From contig JAURLX010000016.1 of assembly GCA_030830965.1 (NCBI GenBank), positions 1 through 50,540 of the forward strand: 50,540 nucleotides of DNA, in the 5' to 3' direction. Both the position numbers and the translations under genes were made by a program. Positions 1-8,745 of the stretch are shown here, one piece after another (within the stretch, counting starts at the first letter, position 1; every line of letters starts with the position of its first letter). The notes under the pieces were generated by a model. It did not search any database. It saw nothing but the letters and a program-made list of their open reading frames with translations, and was not told where the DNA came from. Origin of the DNA: Verrucomicrobiota bacterium (GTDB lineage: Bacteria; Verrucomicrobiota; Verrucomicrobiia; Opitutales; UBA953).

Positions 1-501
1 CCAGAGGCGTCCCGCGCCGGCCACGGCGGCCGTGACGATGTTCAGGCCCTTGAGGGCGTCGGTCTGCCGGTCGAAAACGCCGTCTCCGTCGGTGTCCTCG
101 AGCACGCTGACGATGTCGGCGCCTTTCTCCCCGAGGGGCGGGGGGGCGGGCACCTTGTCGAACTGGGCGCGGAGATGCTGGTCGTAGGCGACGATCTTTA
201 GGCCGGCGGGGAAGGGATATTGGCGGAACTGCACGATCCACATCCGCCCCTGGGAGTCCCAGCTGCCGTGGATGGGCTGCGTGAGGGCCGGCTCGTGCGC
301 CATGAGGTCGATCGTCAGTCCTGGACGCAGGGTGAAGCGCCTGAGGGAATCCTGCGGAGAGGAGGGCGGGGTGTCGTCGGCCTGCACGCCGCGTCCTTTG
401 AAGGTCTTGGCCGTTTCCAGCACCTTCTCATTGTCGGCGAACGGTCCGTCCGCGCCGAGGAGGCAGGTGGCGAGCAGGAGGTGGGCGGCGGTCAATCTCA
501 C
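1..501 (-). CDS. PVC-type membrane-bound dehydrogenase, N-terminal part (runs off the left edge)
   Basis: An open frame of 167 codons starts at a GTG (501-499) and runs to base 1 without a stop. The N-terminus (VRLTAAHLLLATCLLGADG) is a short signal peptide. The mature part, with segments such as HEPALTQPIHGSWDSQGRMW and VLEDTDGDGVFDRQTD, resembles the start of the PVC-group dehydrogenases, which carry a sorbosone-dehydrogenase-like propeller and usually a C-terminal c-type heme domain outside this window. The GTG overlaps the TGA of the sialidase-like gene by four bases (GTGA), so it is probably the last visible member of the operon beginning at 4382. The family call is confident; the substrate is unknown. 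Confidence 0.8.
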   Translation of the reverse strand, partial: MRLTAAHLLLATCLLGADGPFADNEKVLETAKTFKGRGVQADDTPPSSPQDSLRRFTLRPGLTIDLMAHEPALTQPIHGSWDSQGRMWIVQFRQYPFPAGLKIVAYDQHLRAQFDKVPAPPPLGEKGADIVSVLEDTDGDGVFDRQTDALKGLNIVTAAVAGAGRLW

Positions 502-1697
502 CGGTTGATCCAGTTCGGGTCGGGCTCGTTCCAGGTGAGCCTGGCGATGAACACCGCGTTGTTCGAGCCCCGCGCGGTGCACTTGGTGTGATCGTACGGG
601 TTAGGCGGAAGGGTCTGCATCCATTCCGTGACGGTCACCCAGGTCTCGGCCGGGCCCGCCTCGCCGACGCCGAAATTGCCGAGTCGCGCACCACGTTCGG
701 GCACCAGCACGCGCTCGGTGGCACGCTTCACCTGCAGCGCCGACCGGTCGACCTCGGCGATGAACAGCGGCGCACGATGCCGGAACACATGGTCGTTGTT
801 AGCGCCGCGCCGGGTGTAGACGAGGAACAGGCGGTCGAGGTGGGTCACCCAGTGGGCCTGCGTGTTGTAGCTGCCGAGGTCGGACCCGTCGTCGAAGGTC
901 CACTTCCTGGGAGTCGAGAAATCCAGTCCGTCGTCGCTTACGGCCACGTAAGCGGCGAGGTCGTGCCGCAGGGTCAGGTAGTACTTTCCTCCGACGACGG
1001 CGAGGGAAGGCTCGCCGGCCCCGCGGGCGCCGGGGATGCGGATTTCGGACCCGATGCTGCGCAAGGTCAGGCGGCTTCCGTCGAAGGCGCAGCGGACGAC
1101 GCAGACCCGGTATTCCTTCTCGCCCTTGGGCGCGAAGTAGATCGGCAGCAGGATGTCGCCGTCCGGCAGGTCGACGCGCTGCGTGCAGCCCGCGCCGGAG
1201 CTGTGGAAGCGGACGGGGTCGGGCATCGCGAGGGTGTCGTAACGGCTCCAGCTCCGGCTGGCCGGGTCGTAGACGGAGTAGACGGTGGACCGCGGCCGGT
1301 TAGGCATCACCTTGCCATCCTTGTATCGGGCATCGTGGCCGGTGCCGAGCAGCTTGCCGGACTTGGCGTGCCACTTTGGCCAGAAATCGCAGGGGGTGAC
1401 GGTGACGTCGCCTTCCGTCCGGTGTCCGAGGGTCTTCTCGTGGATGGTCGGGGTCGACCAGGTCCTGCCGCGGTCTTCGGAGCGGAACTCGGAGATCGGA
1501 CCGAAGAGGTCGCTGCCCTTGAGGGTGAGTTTCTGCAGGGTGATGACCGCCGTCCGCTCCGTTCCGTGCAGGAAGCCTGGCCGGGCGTGCACCCAGCAGG
1601 TGACGCCGTCAAAGCCCTCGGAGACGACGCTGAGTGCGATCTCCGGATCTTCGGCCCGCAGTGCGGAGCACAGCAGCAGGACCGCGAGGGCTCTCAC
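498..1697 (-). CDS. Secreted sialidase-superfamily (BNR/Asp-box) protein
   Basis: This 399-residue protein starts at a GTG and has a signal peptide (MRALAVLLLCSALRAEDPE). An Asp-box (SEDRGRTWS, residues 73-81) and further blade-like segments (AYVAVSDDGLDFSTPRKW, GAGEPSLAVVGGKYYLTLRH) point to a six-bladed sialidase-type propeller. I cannot verify the full arginine triad or the nucleophilic Tyr/Glu pair of a true GH33 sialidase, so exo-sialidase activity is a hypothesis; many PVC homologues are annotated only as sialidase or exo-alpha-sialidase family. It overlaps the sulfatase upstream (GTGA at 1694-1697) and the dehydrogenase downstream, so the three genes are probably translationally coupled and act on one glycan outside the cytoplasm. 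Confidence 0.8.
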   Translation of the reverse strand: MRALAVLLLCSALRAEDPEIALSVVSEGFDGVTCWVHARPGFLHGTERTAVITLQKLTLKGSDLFGPISEFRSEDRGRTWSTPTIHEKTLGHRTEGDVTVTPCDFWPKWHAKSGKLLGTGHDARYKDGKVMPNRPRSTVYSVYDPASRSWSRYDTLAMPDPVRFHSSGAGCTQRVDLPDGDILLPIYFAPKGEKEYRVCVVRCAFDGSRLTLRSIGSEIRIPGARGAGEPSLAVVGGKYYLTLRHDLAAYVAVSDDGLDFSTPRKWTFDDGSDLGSYNTQAHWVTHLDRLFLVYTRRGANNDHVFRHRAPLFIAEVDRSALQVKRATERVLVPERGARLGNFGVGEAGPAETWVTVTEWMQTLPPNPYDHTKCTARGSNNAVFIARLTWNEPDPNWINR

Positions 1698-3484
1698 TTC
1701 AGGATGAGGGTGATCCGCCGCAGTTCCATCACGGTCTTGCCCGGCATCTCCACCGCCCGGATCGTCAGCTCGCCGGCTCCCTCGGCCAAATCGATGTCGC
1801 CGAGGCGGACGGACTTGAACTCACGCATGACCGATTCGCCGTTGTTGCGGGGGAAGACGTCCTGCTCGAGCAGGGGAGGGTACCAGCCTTCGGCGATCCG
1901 GGCACGCAGGGCGGATCCGCCGAAGCGCACCTCGACCATGGAGCCGGCGTCGGCGGGAGGGCAGGCGTAGTCGATCCAGACCTCATAACGTCCGTCGTTC
2001 ACGACCTCGATGTTCCAGGACGGGTGGGCCTCCTGGGTGGTCCATTTGACGAAATAAGACGAGTTGGGTGCGCGTGAACTGCGTTCAAGTCCGCCCTTGG
2101 GTGTGCCGTCACGAGCCGGGAGCATTGTGATGGGGAACTCCCGGTATCCCACTTGGATCGGACGCGGATCGACGGCGTTGCCGGGGCCGCCCTTGGCCTT
2201 GCCTTTGCCCTTGGGCTGAGCCGGGGCCATCCCGACGTCCTTGCGCCATGATTCGGCGGCGGTGCGGAGCTCGGCGGCGACCGCCGGCTGGGCGTCCTGC
2301 ACGGGCTTGGTCTGTCCGGGGTCGGCGACCATGTCGAAGAGGTTGCCTTCTGCGTCAAGGCGATGGGTCTGCGAGCGCACGCTGACGCGGTCGGCCCACG
2401 TGTTGAAGATCAGGCGAGGCGCCCAGTCGGCGTCCTTGCCGCGCAGCAGCAGCGGGGAAAGGTCACGTCCGTCGAAGGGGCGGTCGCCGGCACGCTGGAC
2501 GCCGGTGAGGGCGAGGAGGGTCGGGCAGAGGTCCACGGCGCCGGCGATGCGGTCGACCTGCGCGCCGGCCTCGATGCGTCCGGGCCAGCGCACGAGCAGC
2601 GGCGAGCGCACGCCGCCTTCATCGGTGGTCCCCTTGACCCCCTTCATGCCGTCCGTCCAGCGGTGCCCGTTGGGCCCGTTGTCGGAGAAGTAGACCACGA
2701 TGGTGTCGCGTTCGAGCCCGAGCTCGCCGAGCTTGGCGAGGATCCGTCCGATGTTGCCGTCCAGGTTCTCCATCATGGCCATCACGCAGCGGGTCTGAGG
2801 CTCGATCTCAGCGGCGGCGTTCGTCGCACGCTGGGTGAGCGCAAGGTCCTTGAACTTGTCCCAGTGCTTGGCGGGCACGGACCACGGCGAATGCGGGATT
2901 GTGAAGGGCACGTAGCAGAGGAAGGGGCGCTCCCGGTTGCGTTCGATGAACTGGATGGCGCGATCGGTGAGGACGTCCACGATGTAGCCCTTCGACTTCT
3001 CCATGACCCCGTTGCGTTCAAGGGGCGCGTCGAAGTACTCGCCCCAGTGGCCGGAGGTGTAGCCGGTGAAGGTGTCGAAGCCGCGCGCAAGGGGATGGTA
3101 GGGCCACTGGCTGCCGTTGTGCCACTTGCCGAAGATGCCGGTGACGTATCCGGCGGCCTTGAGGGCGTCCGCCACGGTCTTCTCACCGGGGTTAAGGCGC
3201 TCCTGGCCCGTGGACACGCCGTAGACGCCGAGCCGACGATGCCAGCGTCCGGTGAGGAACTCGGCGCGCGTCGGCGAACAGACGGGCTGCACGAAGAAGC
3301 GGTCGAAGCGCGCCCCGTCCTTCGCCAGCGAGTCGATGTTCGGGGTGGAAAGCTGGCGGTTGCCGTTGTGCGAATAGTCGCCCCAGCCGGCGTCGTCGGC
3401 CAGCAGGACGATGACGTTGGGCTGACGGGCGGCCAGTCCGGCGGCGGTCAGCAGGAAGAGGAGGGCGGCGGCGCAGAGGCGCAT
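1694..3484 (-). CDS. Secreted arylsulfatase-family sulfatase with C-terminal beta-rich domain
   Basis: A 596-residue FGly-type sulfatase with a signal peptide (residues 1-19). The metal-binding start LLADDAGWGDY carries D30-D31. The maturation signature is C69-S-P-T-R73-A-E-F-L-T-G-R80, in which Cys69 would be converted to formylglycine. The motif YFSDNGPNG gives the usual Asp-Asn metal ligands. After the catalytic domain a Lys/Gly-rich linker leads to a roughly 140-residue C-terminal domain (around FVKWTTQEAHPSW) resembling the carbohydrate-binding-like tail found on many PVC sulfatases. It follows the esterase gene by one base and overlaps the sialidase-like gene by four. Sulfate ester hydrolysis on a glycan is the family role; the exact substrate cannot be read from sequence. 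Confidence 0.92.
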   Translation of the reverse strand: MRLCAAALLFLLTAAGLAARQPNVIVLLADDAGWGDYSHNGNRQLSTPNIDSLAKDGARFDRFFVQPVCSPTRAEFLTGRWHRRLGVYGVSTGQERLNPGEKTVADALKAAGYVTGIFGKWHNGSQWPYHPLARGFDTFTGYTSGHWGEYFDAPLERNGVMEKSKGYIVDVLTDRAIQFIERNRERPFLCYVPFTIPHSPWSVPAKHWDKFKDLALTQRATNAAAEIEPQTRCVMAMMENLDGNIGRILAKLGELGLERDTIVVYFSDNGPNGHRWTDGMKGVKGTTDEGGVRSPLLVRWPGRIEAGAQVDRIAGAVDLCPTLLALTGVQRAGDRPFDGRDLSPLLLRGKDADWAPRLIFNTWADRVSVRSQTHRLDAEGNLFDMVADPGQTKPVQDAQPAVAAELRTAAESWRKDVGMAPAQPKGKGKAKGGPGNAVDPRPIQVGYREFPITMLPARDGTPKGGLERSSRAPNSSYFVKWTTQEAHPSWNIEVVNDGRYEVWIDYACPPADAGSMVEVRFGGSALRARIAEGWYPPLLEQDVFPRNNGESVMREFKSVRLGDIDLAEGAGELTIRAVEMPGKTVMELRRITLILK

Positions 3485-3485
3485 T

Positions 3486-4382
3486 TCAGCGGGTCTTGGG
3501 AGCGATGTAGCCGAGGGAGGTCAGGAAGGCGTCCGTGGCCGCCAGCGTCTCGTCATACTTCGTCTTGTTGAAGAAGCCGTGCGGTTGCCCTTCGAAGCCG
3601 ACCAGCTCGCAGCGGCTGCCGACGGACTTCATCACCTCGGCGAACTTCTCCACGGTCGTGTAAGGCACCGTCGTGTCGGCCTTCCCGTGGAAGATGATGG
3701 TCGGAGGGGCGCCTTTCTTGACGTGATGGAGGGGCGAGATCTCCACGGGCTCGCAGCCGAAGCGCGCCTTGTCGAGGCCGGCGCCGAAGCCTTTGAGGTC
3801 GAGGCCGGGGAAGGGCGCCATGACGGTGCCCGGATTGAACAGCACGAGGGCGTCCGGGACGCACGAGACGTTCTTGTCGTCCGTGGCCGTGTCCAACCCT
3901 GGCAGGGTTGCGACCGCCGCGGCGAGATGCCCCCCCGCGGAGCCGCCGCCGGCCGCGATGCGCGAGGGATCGATGCCGAGTCGCCCGGCGTTGGCGCGCA
4001 CCCAGCGCACGCAGGCCTTGGCGTCCGACACGCAGTCGGCGGGTTTGGCGTCCTGACGCGACTTGACGCGGTAGTCGGCGACGATGGCGACCATGCCGCG
4101 CGCGGCGAGGTGGCGGCTCTGTCCCTCGAACTGCGTGGGCGAGCCGGAAGTCCAGCCGCCGCCGAAGAAGAACACGATGGCCGGCAGGGGCTTGTCCGTC
4201 ATCTTCTGTCTGGAATCGAAGATCCAGACCTTGAGCTCGGTCTCCCCGACTTTGCGGTAGGTCTCGACCTTGGTCCCCTCGATGACGGGCGGGTAGCTGC
4301 CGGACTTCTTTGCGGCTTTCTTGGTCTGGGCGGGTACGGCGAGGCTGAGCGCGACCGCCAGGAGGATGAAGAGCTGCTTCAT
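3486..4382 (-). CDS. Secreted alpha/beta hydrolase (BD-FAE/HSL-like esterase)
   Basis: A 298-residue protein with a signal peptide (MKQLFILLAVALSLAVPAQT). It shows an oxyanion-hole loop FFFGGGW (71-77), a nucleophile elbow GGGSAGG with Ser148, a probable Asp236 in FHGKADTTVP, and His268 in GQPHGFF. This is the complete triad of the carbohydrate-esterase/hormone-sensitive-lipase branch. As first gene of the operon it lies one base ahead of the sulfatase, so it may remove acyl groups that block sulfatase or glycosidase access. Deacylation of glycans is inferred from context; the catalytic class is clear. Confidence 0.88.
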   Translation of the reverse strand: MKQLFILLAVALSLAVPAQTKKAAKKSGSYPPVIEGTKVETYRKVGETELKVWIFDSRQKMTDKPLPAIVFFFGGGWTSGSPTQFEGQSRHLAARGMVAIVADYRVKSRQDAKPADCVSDAKACVRWVRANAGRLGIDPSRIAAGGGSAGGHLAAAVATLPGLDTATDDKNVSCVPDALVLFNPGTVMAPFPGLDLKGFGAGLDKARFGCEPVEISPLHHVKKGAPPTIIFHGKADTTVPYTTVEKFAEVMKSVGSRCELVGFEGQPHGFFNKTKYDETLAATDAFLTSLGYIAPKTR

Positions 4383-4474
4383 GGGGTGCCGTCTTGTTAG
4401 GAAGGTCGTCGCCCGGGGGCAACCGATGAATCCTAAACATTTGCGGCGGGTGACCGACGGGTCAGGCTTGCGTC

Positions 4475-5233
4475 ATGCCCCGCTCCGTCCTCCTGCTCGT
4501 TTCCGCACTCCTTTCCGGCTGCGCCGCGAATACGGGGCCCGAGGTGGTCTGTGCGGGGTCCTATCCGCGCCATCTCCAGGGGTTGTGCACGGACGGGGCA
4601 TCGGTCTACTGGAGTTGGACGGACACCCTCGTGCGGACGGACCGGACCGGTCGCGTCCTCGTGAGCGCGCCCGCTCCCTCCCACCAAGGCGACTTGTGCC
4701 TGGCGGGCGGAAGGGTGTACGTGGCGGTCAATCTCGGGGAGTTCAACCGGCCGGCGGGCCGGGCCGACAGTTGGATCCACGTGCATGACGCGACCACGCT
4801 GCGGCTGATCTCACGGCATCCGGCGCCCGAGGCGGTGCACGGGGCGGGCGGTATCGCGCACCGGGACGGCAGCTTCTTCGTGGTGGGCGGTCTGCCTCCG
4901 GACGTGCCCGAGAACTACGTCTACGAGTATGACGTCGGCCTGCGGTTCAAGCGAAGGCACGTGCTCGCCTCGGGCCCCACGTTGATGGGGATTCAGACTG
5001 TCGCCTGGGCCCATGGTTCGTGGTGGTTCGGCTGCTACGGTGAACCGAAGGTGCTGCTGCGCGCGGACCGCGATTTCCGAATCACGGGCAGGTGGCACTT
5101 CGACGCATCCTTGGGGGTCGAGGAAGGTCCGGACGGCAACCTGCTCGTCGGCTCCAACAGCCGAGGGTCCGATCAGTCGCACGTCGGCCGGATGCGGTCG
5201 GTCAGGATCGCCGACCTCGGGCCTTCGCTCTGA
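4475..5233 (+). CDS. Lipoprotein with beta-propeller-like repeats
   Basis: A 252-residue protein transcribed divergently from the esterase operon, 92 bp away. The N-terminus MPRSVLLLVSALLSGC has a lipobox ending at Cys16. The remainder is built of blade-like segments (GLCTDGASVYWSWTDTLVRT, GDLCLAGGRVYVAVNLGEF, GGIAHRDGSFFVVGGLP, VEEGPDGNLLVGSNS), the style of a small NHL/YVTN-like propeller. No catalytic residues are apparent. It faces the large DUF1080 fusion gene convergently. The function is unknown; a membrane-anchored binding protein is the simplest reading. Confidence 0.72.
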   Translation: MPRSVLLLVSALLSGCAANTGPEVVCAGSYPRHLQGLCTDGASVYWSWTDTLVRTDRTGRVLVSAPAPSHQGDLCLAGGRVYVAVNLGEFNRPAGRADSWIHVHDATTLRLISRHPAPEAVHGAGGIAHRDGSFFVVGGLPPDVPENYVYEYDVGLRFKRRHVLASGPTLMGIQTVAWAHGSWWFGCYGEPKVLLRADRDFRITGRWHFDASLGVEEGPDGNLLVGSNSRGSDQSHVGRMRSVRIADLGPSL

Positions 5234-5263
5234 GGGGAGGTCCGCCCGGGAGGGGCGCCGCGT

Positions 5264-8200
5264 TCACTTCTTGAACGCGGGCCCTTCGGCGTTGCCGCCG
5301 CTGAGGGCGAAGGCGAGCAGGTCGAGGATCTCCTCCTTGGTGAGCATGCTCAGGAGCATCGGGGGCATGGGCGAGACCTTGGAGACCTCGATGCTCTTCA
5401 CCTGCTTGCGGTCGACGCCGACGCGCTGGTCGGGGTCGGTGAGGTCGGTGTTGATCTGCACGGTGTCGCCGTTGAGGTTCACGATCACGCCGGTCACGGT
5501 CGTTCCGTCCTCCTTGGTCACGACGACCGGGGCGAACTGCTCGTTGATCTCCTTGCTGGGGTTGATGATCTGGTCGAGGAGGTCGTGCGGGCTGTAGCGT
5601 CCGCCCGCGCCCGTGAGGTCGGGGCCGTTCATGCCCCCGGCGTTGCCGAAACGGTGGCAGGTGTAGCAGGCTGCGGCGGTGAACATGCGACGTCCGGTCT
5701 CGAAGTCGCGCCCCTTGAGTCCGCCAGCCGCGGCCGCGCTGAGCTCCTCGAGGGTCCAGTTCTTCGGGGTGCGTCCGGCGAAGATTGCGCCGACGTTCTC
5801 GTACGCGGATTTCACGGGCGGGTTCTTGGCCAGGGCGACGAGCTTCTCGTGGCGGGCGTTCTCCTCGGGGGTGAAGGTCGCGAGGGAGTCGTTGCGGATG
5901 AACTCGACGAACTTGGTGAAGCTCGAGCCGCCGCGGTAGCTGGCGGCCTTGACGAACCAGTTGAGCTGGGCCTCGCGCAGTTCGGGCGTCCAGCCGGACT
6001 TCAGCATGCGCAGGCTGCGCATGATCTCCATTTCCGGTTCCTGGCTGCCATACTTGGCCACGAGGGCCATGGCCTTGCCGGCGAGCTTCGAGGACTGGAG
6101 GTGCGAGAGGGTCTCGGTCAGCAGCCAGTTCACCTCGAAGGCTGAGTCGGGGTAGGCGGCGTCGTACTGCGCGGCGACCTTGGCCGCGAGGGCGGCGTCC
6201 GGATCCCCGCCCCGATGCAGCGCCAGCTGGGCGACGCGGGCGTGCAGGATCTTCTGCTCGCGGGTCAGGGCGGCGAAGTCGGTCGCGAGGAGCACGCCGA
6301 GCACGCGATCACGCAGGGCGGCCTGGGCCGGGGTGGGGTCGGCCTTGTTCAGGGGGACGCCGGTGCGCGGGTCAGGCCTGGCAGCCTTTTCGGTGTGGTA
6401 AGGGCAGGGGAGGCCTTGGCGGGTGAGCGCAAGGAGCGCCTCCAAGCGGGCGGTCACGTCCTTCTCTCCGAGGGCGCGATCGGTCCAGGAGTCGTGAGGC
6501 TGGTGTTCCAGGACGACGCGCGCGGCGCTGCGCAGCCACCGGTCGGGTGACGAGAGGTGCGGCCAGGCAGCGTCGATCGCCTTCGGGTCCTGCTTGCCGT
6601 GGAAACGTTCGAGGGCCTTGCGGGCGAGGACTGAGGCGGCGGGCGTCGGCGCGTCGACCTTGACGGCGGCGGTCGGTTCCTTGCCGGCATAGGTCACGCG
6701 ATAGAGGCCCGACTGTACGCGGCGGCCACCGATGGCGAAGTACATCGCACCGTCGCCGGGATGGATCATGACGTCGGTCACGGGCAGGGGCGCGCCGGTC
6801 ACGAACTCCTCCTTGGTGCCGGCATAGGTGGCTCCGTCGGGCCGGAGGTGCACGGCGTAGATCTTGCCCCAGCTCCAGTCCAGGATGTAGAGGGCGTCCT
6901 GATATTTGGCCGGGAACTTGGCGCCGTAGCCGAAGGCGATGCCGGTGGGCGAGCCGGGGCCGATGTTGACCGTGCCGGGCAGGCTGTCGGGGTAGAATTC
7001 CGGATACTTGCCCGCGCCGTTGCGCCAGCCGTATTCGCCCCCGCTGACGACGTGGTTCACGCGGGTGGGTCGGTACCACGGCGTGTTGAAGTCATACTCC
7101 ATGTCCGCGTCGTACGTGAACAGGTCGCCGGCCCGGTTGAGGGCGCCGCCGTAGATGTTGCGGAAGCCGCTGGCGAAGGTCTCGAAGGTTTTGCCGTCCT
7201 TGCTCACGCGGTACACGATGCCCCCCGGCGCGATCACGTGGCGGTTGTGTCCGCGTCCGTCCGGCATGCGGGGCAGGAGGTGGTCGTCGCCCCAGAGCGG
7301 AGCGACGGGGGAGGTCGACGCGGTCTCGGTCTTCACGGCGTTGTTGCCGCAGATGAGGTAGAAGCCCTCTCCGTCCGGCGTGAGCAGGACCTTGTGTACG
7401 CCGTGGTCGCCGCCTGATTCGATGCCGCGCAGGAGCTCGACCTTCTCGGGGAGGTCGTCGCCGTCGGCGTCGCTGATGCGGTACAGCCCGCTGGGGATCT
7501 TCCGCTCGTAGTCATTGACGCCGACGTAGAGGGCCCCGAACGCCCAGGTCATGCCGTTGATGGCGCGGATCTGCGCCGGCATCTTCTTCACGGCGGAGGG
7601 GGCCAGGGGCCTGCCGGGGGCCGGCGCGTCGAAACGGTAGAGGGCGCCGTACTGGTCGCTGGCGTAGATCCGGCCCTTGTCGTCGGCGCAGAGGGCGACC
7701 CATGAGCCCTGGTCTCCGCCGGGGACGGAATAGAGCAGCTCCACCTTGAAGCCGGCGGGCGCCTTGATGAGGTTGACCGGGGTGGCGCGGTTCTGGCCCA
7801 CGACGGGGCCGACGGCGGCAGGACGCGAGGCCTTCTTGGCCGGCGCCTTCTTCGCAGGGGTCTTGGGCGCAGGTCCCTTCGGAGCCGCGGCCTTGGCCTT
7901 CGCTTTCGCGGCCGGGTTCTCGATGCGTTGGGCGTCGCTCGGGATGGGGCTCTTGTCGAGGGTGACCAAGGGTTCATCGGGCAGCTCCTTGAGCATCACG
8001 TCCTTGATCTGCACGACCATGGCCGGACCCTTGTGCACCTGGAAGGCGAGGAGTCCTTCGAGGTCGCGCTCCTTGGCGTCGTGGTCGGTCAGTTCGATGG
8101 TGACCTTGCCGTCGACTTTGTGGACGAGGCGGTTGCCCCGGGCGATCACGGTGTACTCGTGCCACTCGGTGAAGTCGACCTTCACGGGGTCGCGCTCAGC

Positions 8201-8647
8201 GGCCAGCCACTTGCCGCCCTTGTCATCGACAATCACGGTCTGCCCGTTCTGGACGAGGATGCCGCGGCCGCGCTCGTCGTAGACCATGCCGTTATAAGGC
8301 GCGTTGGCGTGGATGTCGCACTGGTAGCCGGCGATGACCCACTTGCCGGCCTCGGGAAGTTCCTTGCTGCGGTATTGGATGCCGGAGTTGCTGGCGGAGC
8401 ACTTGACCTTGGCGCGCAGCTCGAAGTTCTTCAGGACGCCGCCCCGCCAGATGATGAACTGGTTGAAGGCGAGGTGGTCGGGGCCCTTGGTCCGGCCGGT
8501 GATGGAGCCGTCCTCGACGCTCCACAGCTCGGGATTGCCGTCCCAGCCGGTCAGGTCCTTGCCGTTGAAGAGGGGGCGGAAGCCGTCCTGCGCCGTCAGG
8601 GACGAAGCGCAGAGTGACAGCATGAGGCAGGCAAGGGCGAGTCGCAT
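5264..8647 (-). CDS. DUF1080 / PVC dehydrogenase / c-type heme fusion protein
   Basis: An exported protein of 1127 residues. Residues 1-19 are a signal peptide. Residues about 22-224 are a DUF1080 (3-keto-disaccharide hydrolase, concanavalin-like) domain (PLFNGKDLTGWDG). Residues about 245-285 are a low-complexity Ala/Lys/Pro linker. Residues about 290-660 are a sorbosone-dehydrogenase-like propeller (APAGFKVELLYSVPGGDQGS). An alpha-helical HEAT-like stretch follows. The C-terminus is a PVC-type heme domain with CYTCH at 994-998 and the usual continuation NGPDLTGAGGRYSPHDLLDQ. The layout suggests a periplasmic glycan-binding or oxidising enzyme that passes electrons to a covalently bound heme. 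It is monocistronic by spacing (98 bp from the upstream sulfatase). The domain assignments are strong; the reaction is not established. Confidence 0.9.
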   Translation of the reverse strand: MRLALACLMLSLCASSLTAQDGFRPLFNGKDLTGWDGNPELWSVEDGSITGRTKGPDHLAFNQFIIWRGGVLKNFELRAKVKCSASNSGIQYRSKELPEAGKWVIAGYQCDIHANAPYNGMVYDERGRGILVQNGQTVIVDDKGGKWLAAERDPVKVDFTEWHEYTVIARGNRLVHKVDGKVTIELTDHDAKERDLEGLLAFQVHKGPAMVVQIKDVMLKELPDEPLVTLDKSPIPSDAQRIENPAAKAKAKAAAPKGPAPKTPAKKAPAKKASRPAAVGPVVGQNRATPVNLIKAPAGFKVELLYSVPGGDQGSWVALCADDKGRIYASDQYGALYRFDAPAPGRPLAPSAVKKMPAQIRAINGMTWAFGALYVGVNDYERKIPSGLYRISDADGDDLPEKVELLRGIESGGDHGVHKVLLTPDGEGFYLICGNNAVKTETASTSPVAPLWGDDHLLPRMPDGRGHNRHVIAPGGIVYRVSKDGKTFETFASGFRNIYGGALNRAGDLFTYDADMEYDFNTPWYRPTRVNHVVSGGEYGWRNGAGKYPEFYPDSLPGTVNIGPGSPTGIAFGYGAKFPAKYQDALYILDWSWGKIYAVHLRPDGATYAGTKEEFVTGAPLPVTDVMIHPGDGAMYFAIGGRRVQSGLYRVTYAGKEPTAAVKVDAPTPAASVLARKALERFHGKQDPKAIDAAWPHLSSPDRWLRSAARVVLEHQPHDSWTDRALGEKDVTARLEALLALTRQGLPCPYHTEKAARPDPRTGVPLNKADPTPAQAALRDRVLGVLLATDFAALTREQKILHARVAQLALHRGGDPDAALAAKVAAQYDAAYPDSAFEVNWLLTETLSHLQSSKLAGKAMALVAKYGSQEPEMEIMRSLRMLKSGWTPELREAQLNWFVKAASYRGGSSFTKFVEFIRNDSLATFTPEENARHEKLVALAKNPPVKSAYENVGAIFAGRTPKNWTLEELSAAAAGGLKGRDFETGRRMFTAAACYTCHRFGNAGGMNGPDLTGAGGRYSPHDLLDQIINPSKEINEQFAPVVVTKEDGTTVTGVIVNLNGDTVQINTDLTDPDQRVGVDRKQVKSIEVSKVSPMPPMLLSMLTKEEILDLLAFALSGGNAEGPAFKK

Positions 8648-8745
8648 GGGTCGAGGGGGTCAGTCACGGATAGGCTGCCCCCGCCTGAGTGCAACAGATT
8701 AGGGGGCCGGCCCGCCGGGTCGCCTCCTCCAATTCCGCTCGATTA

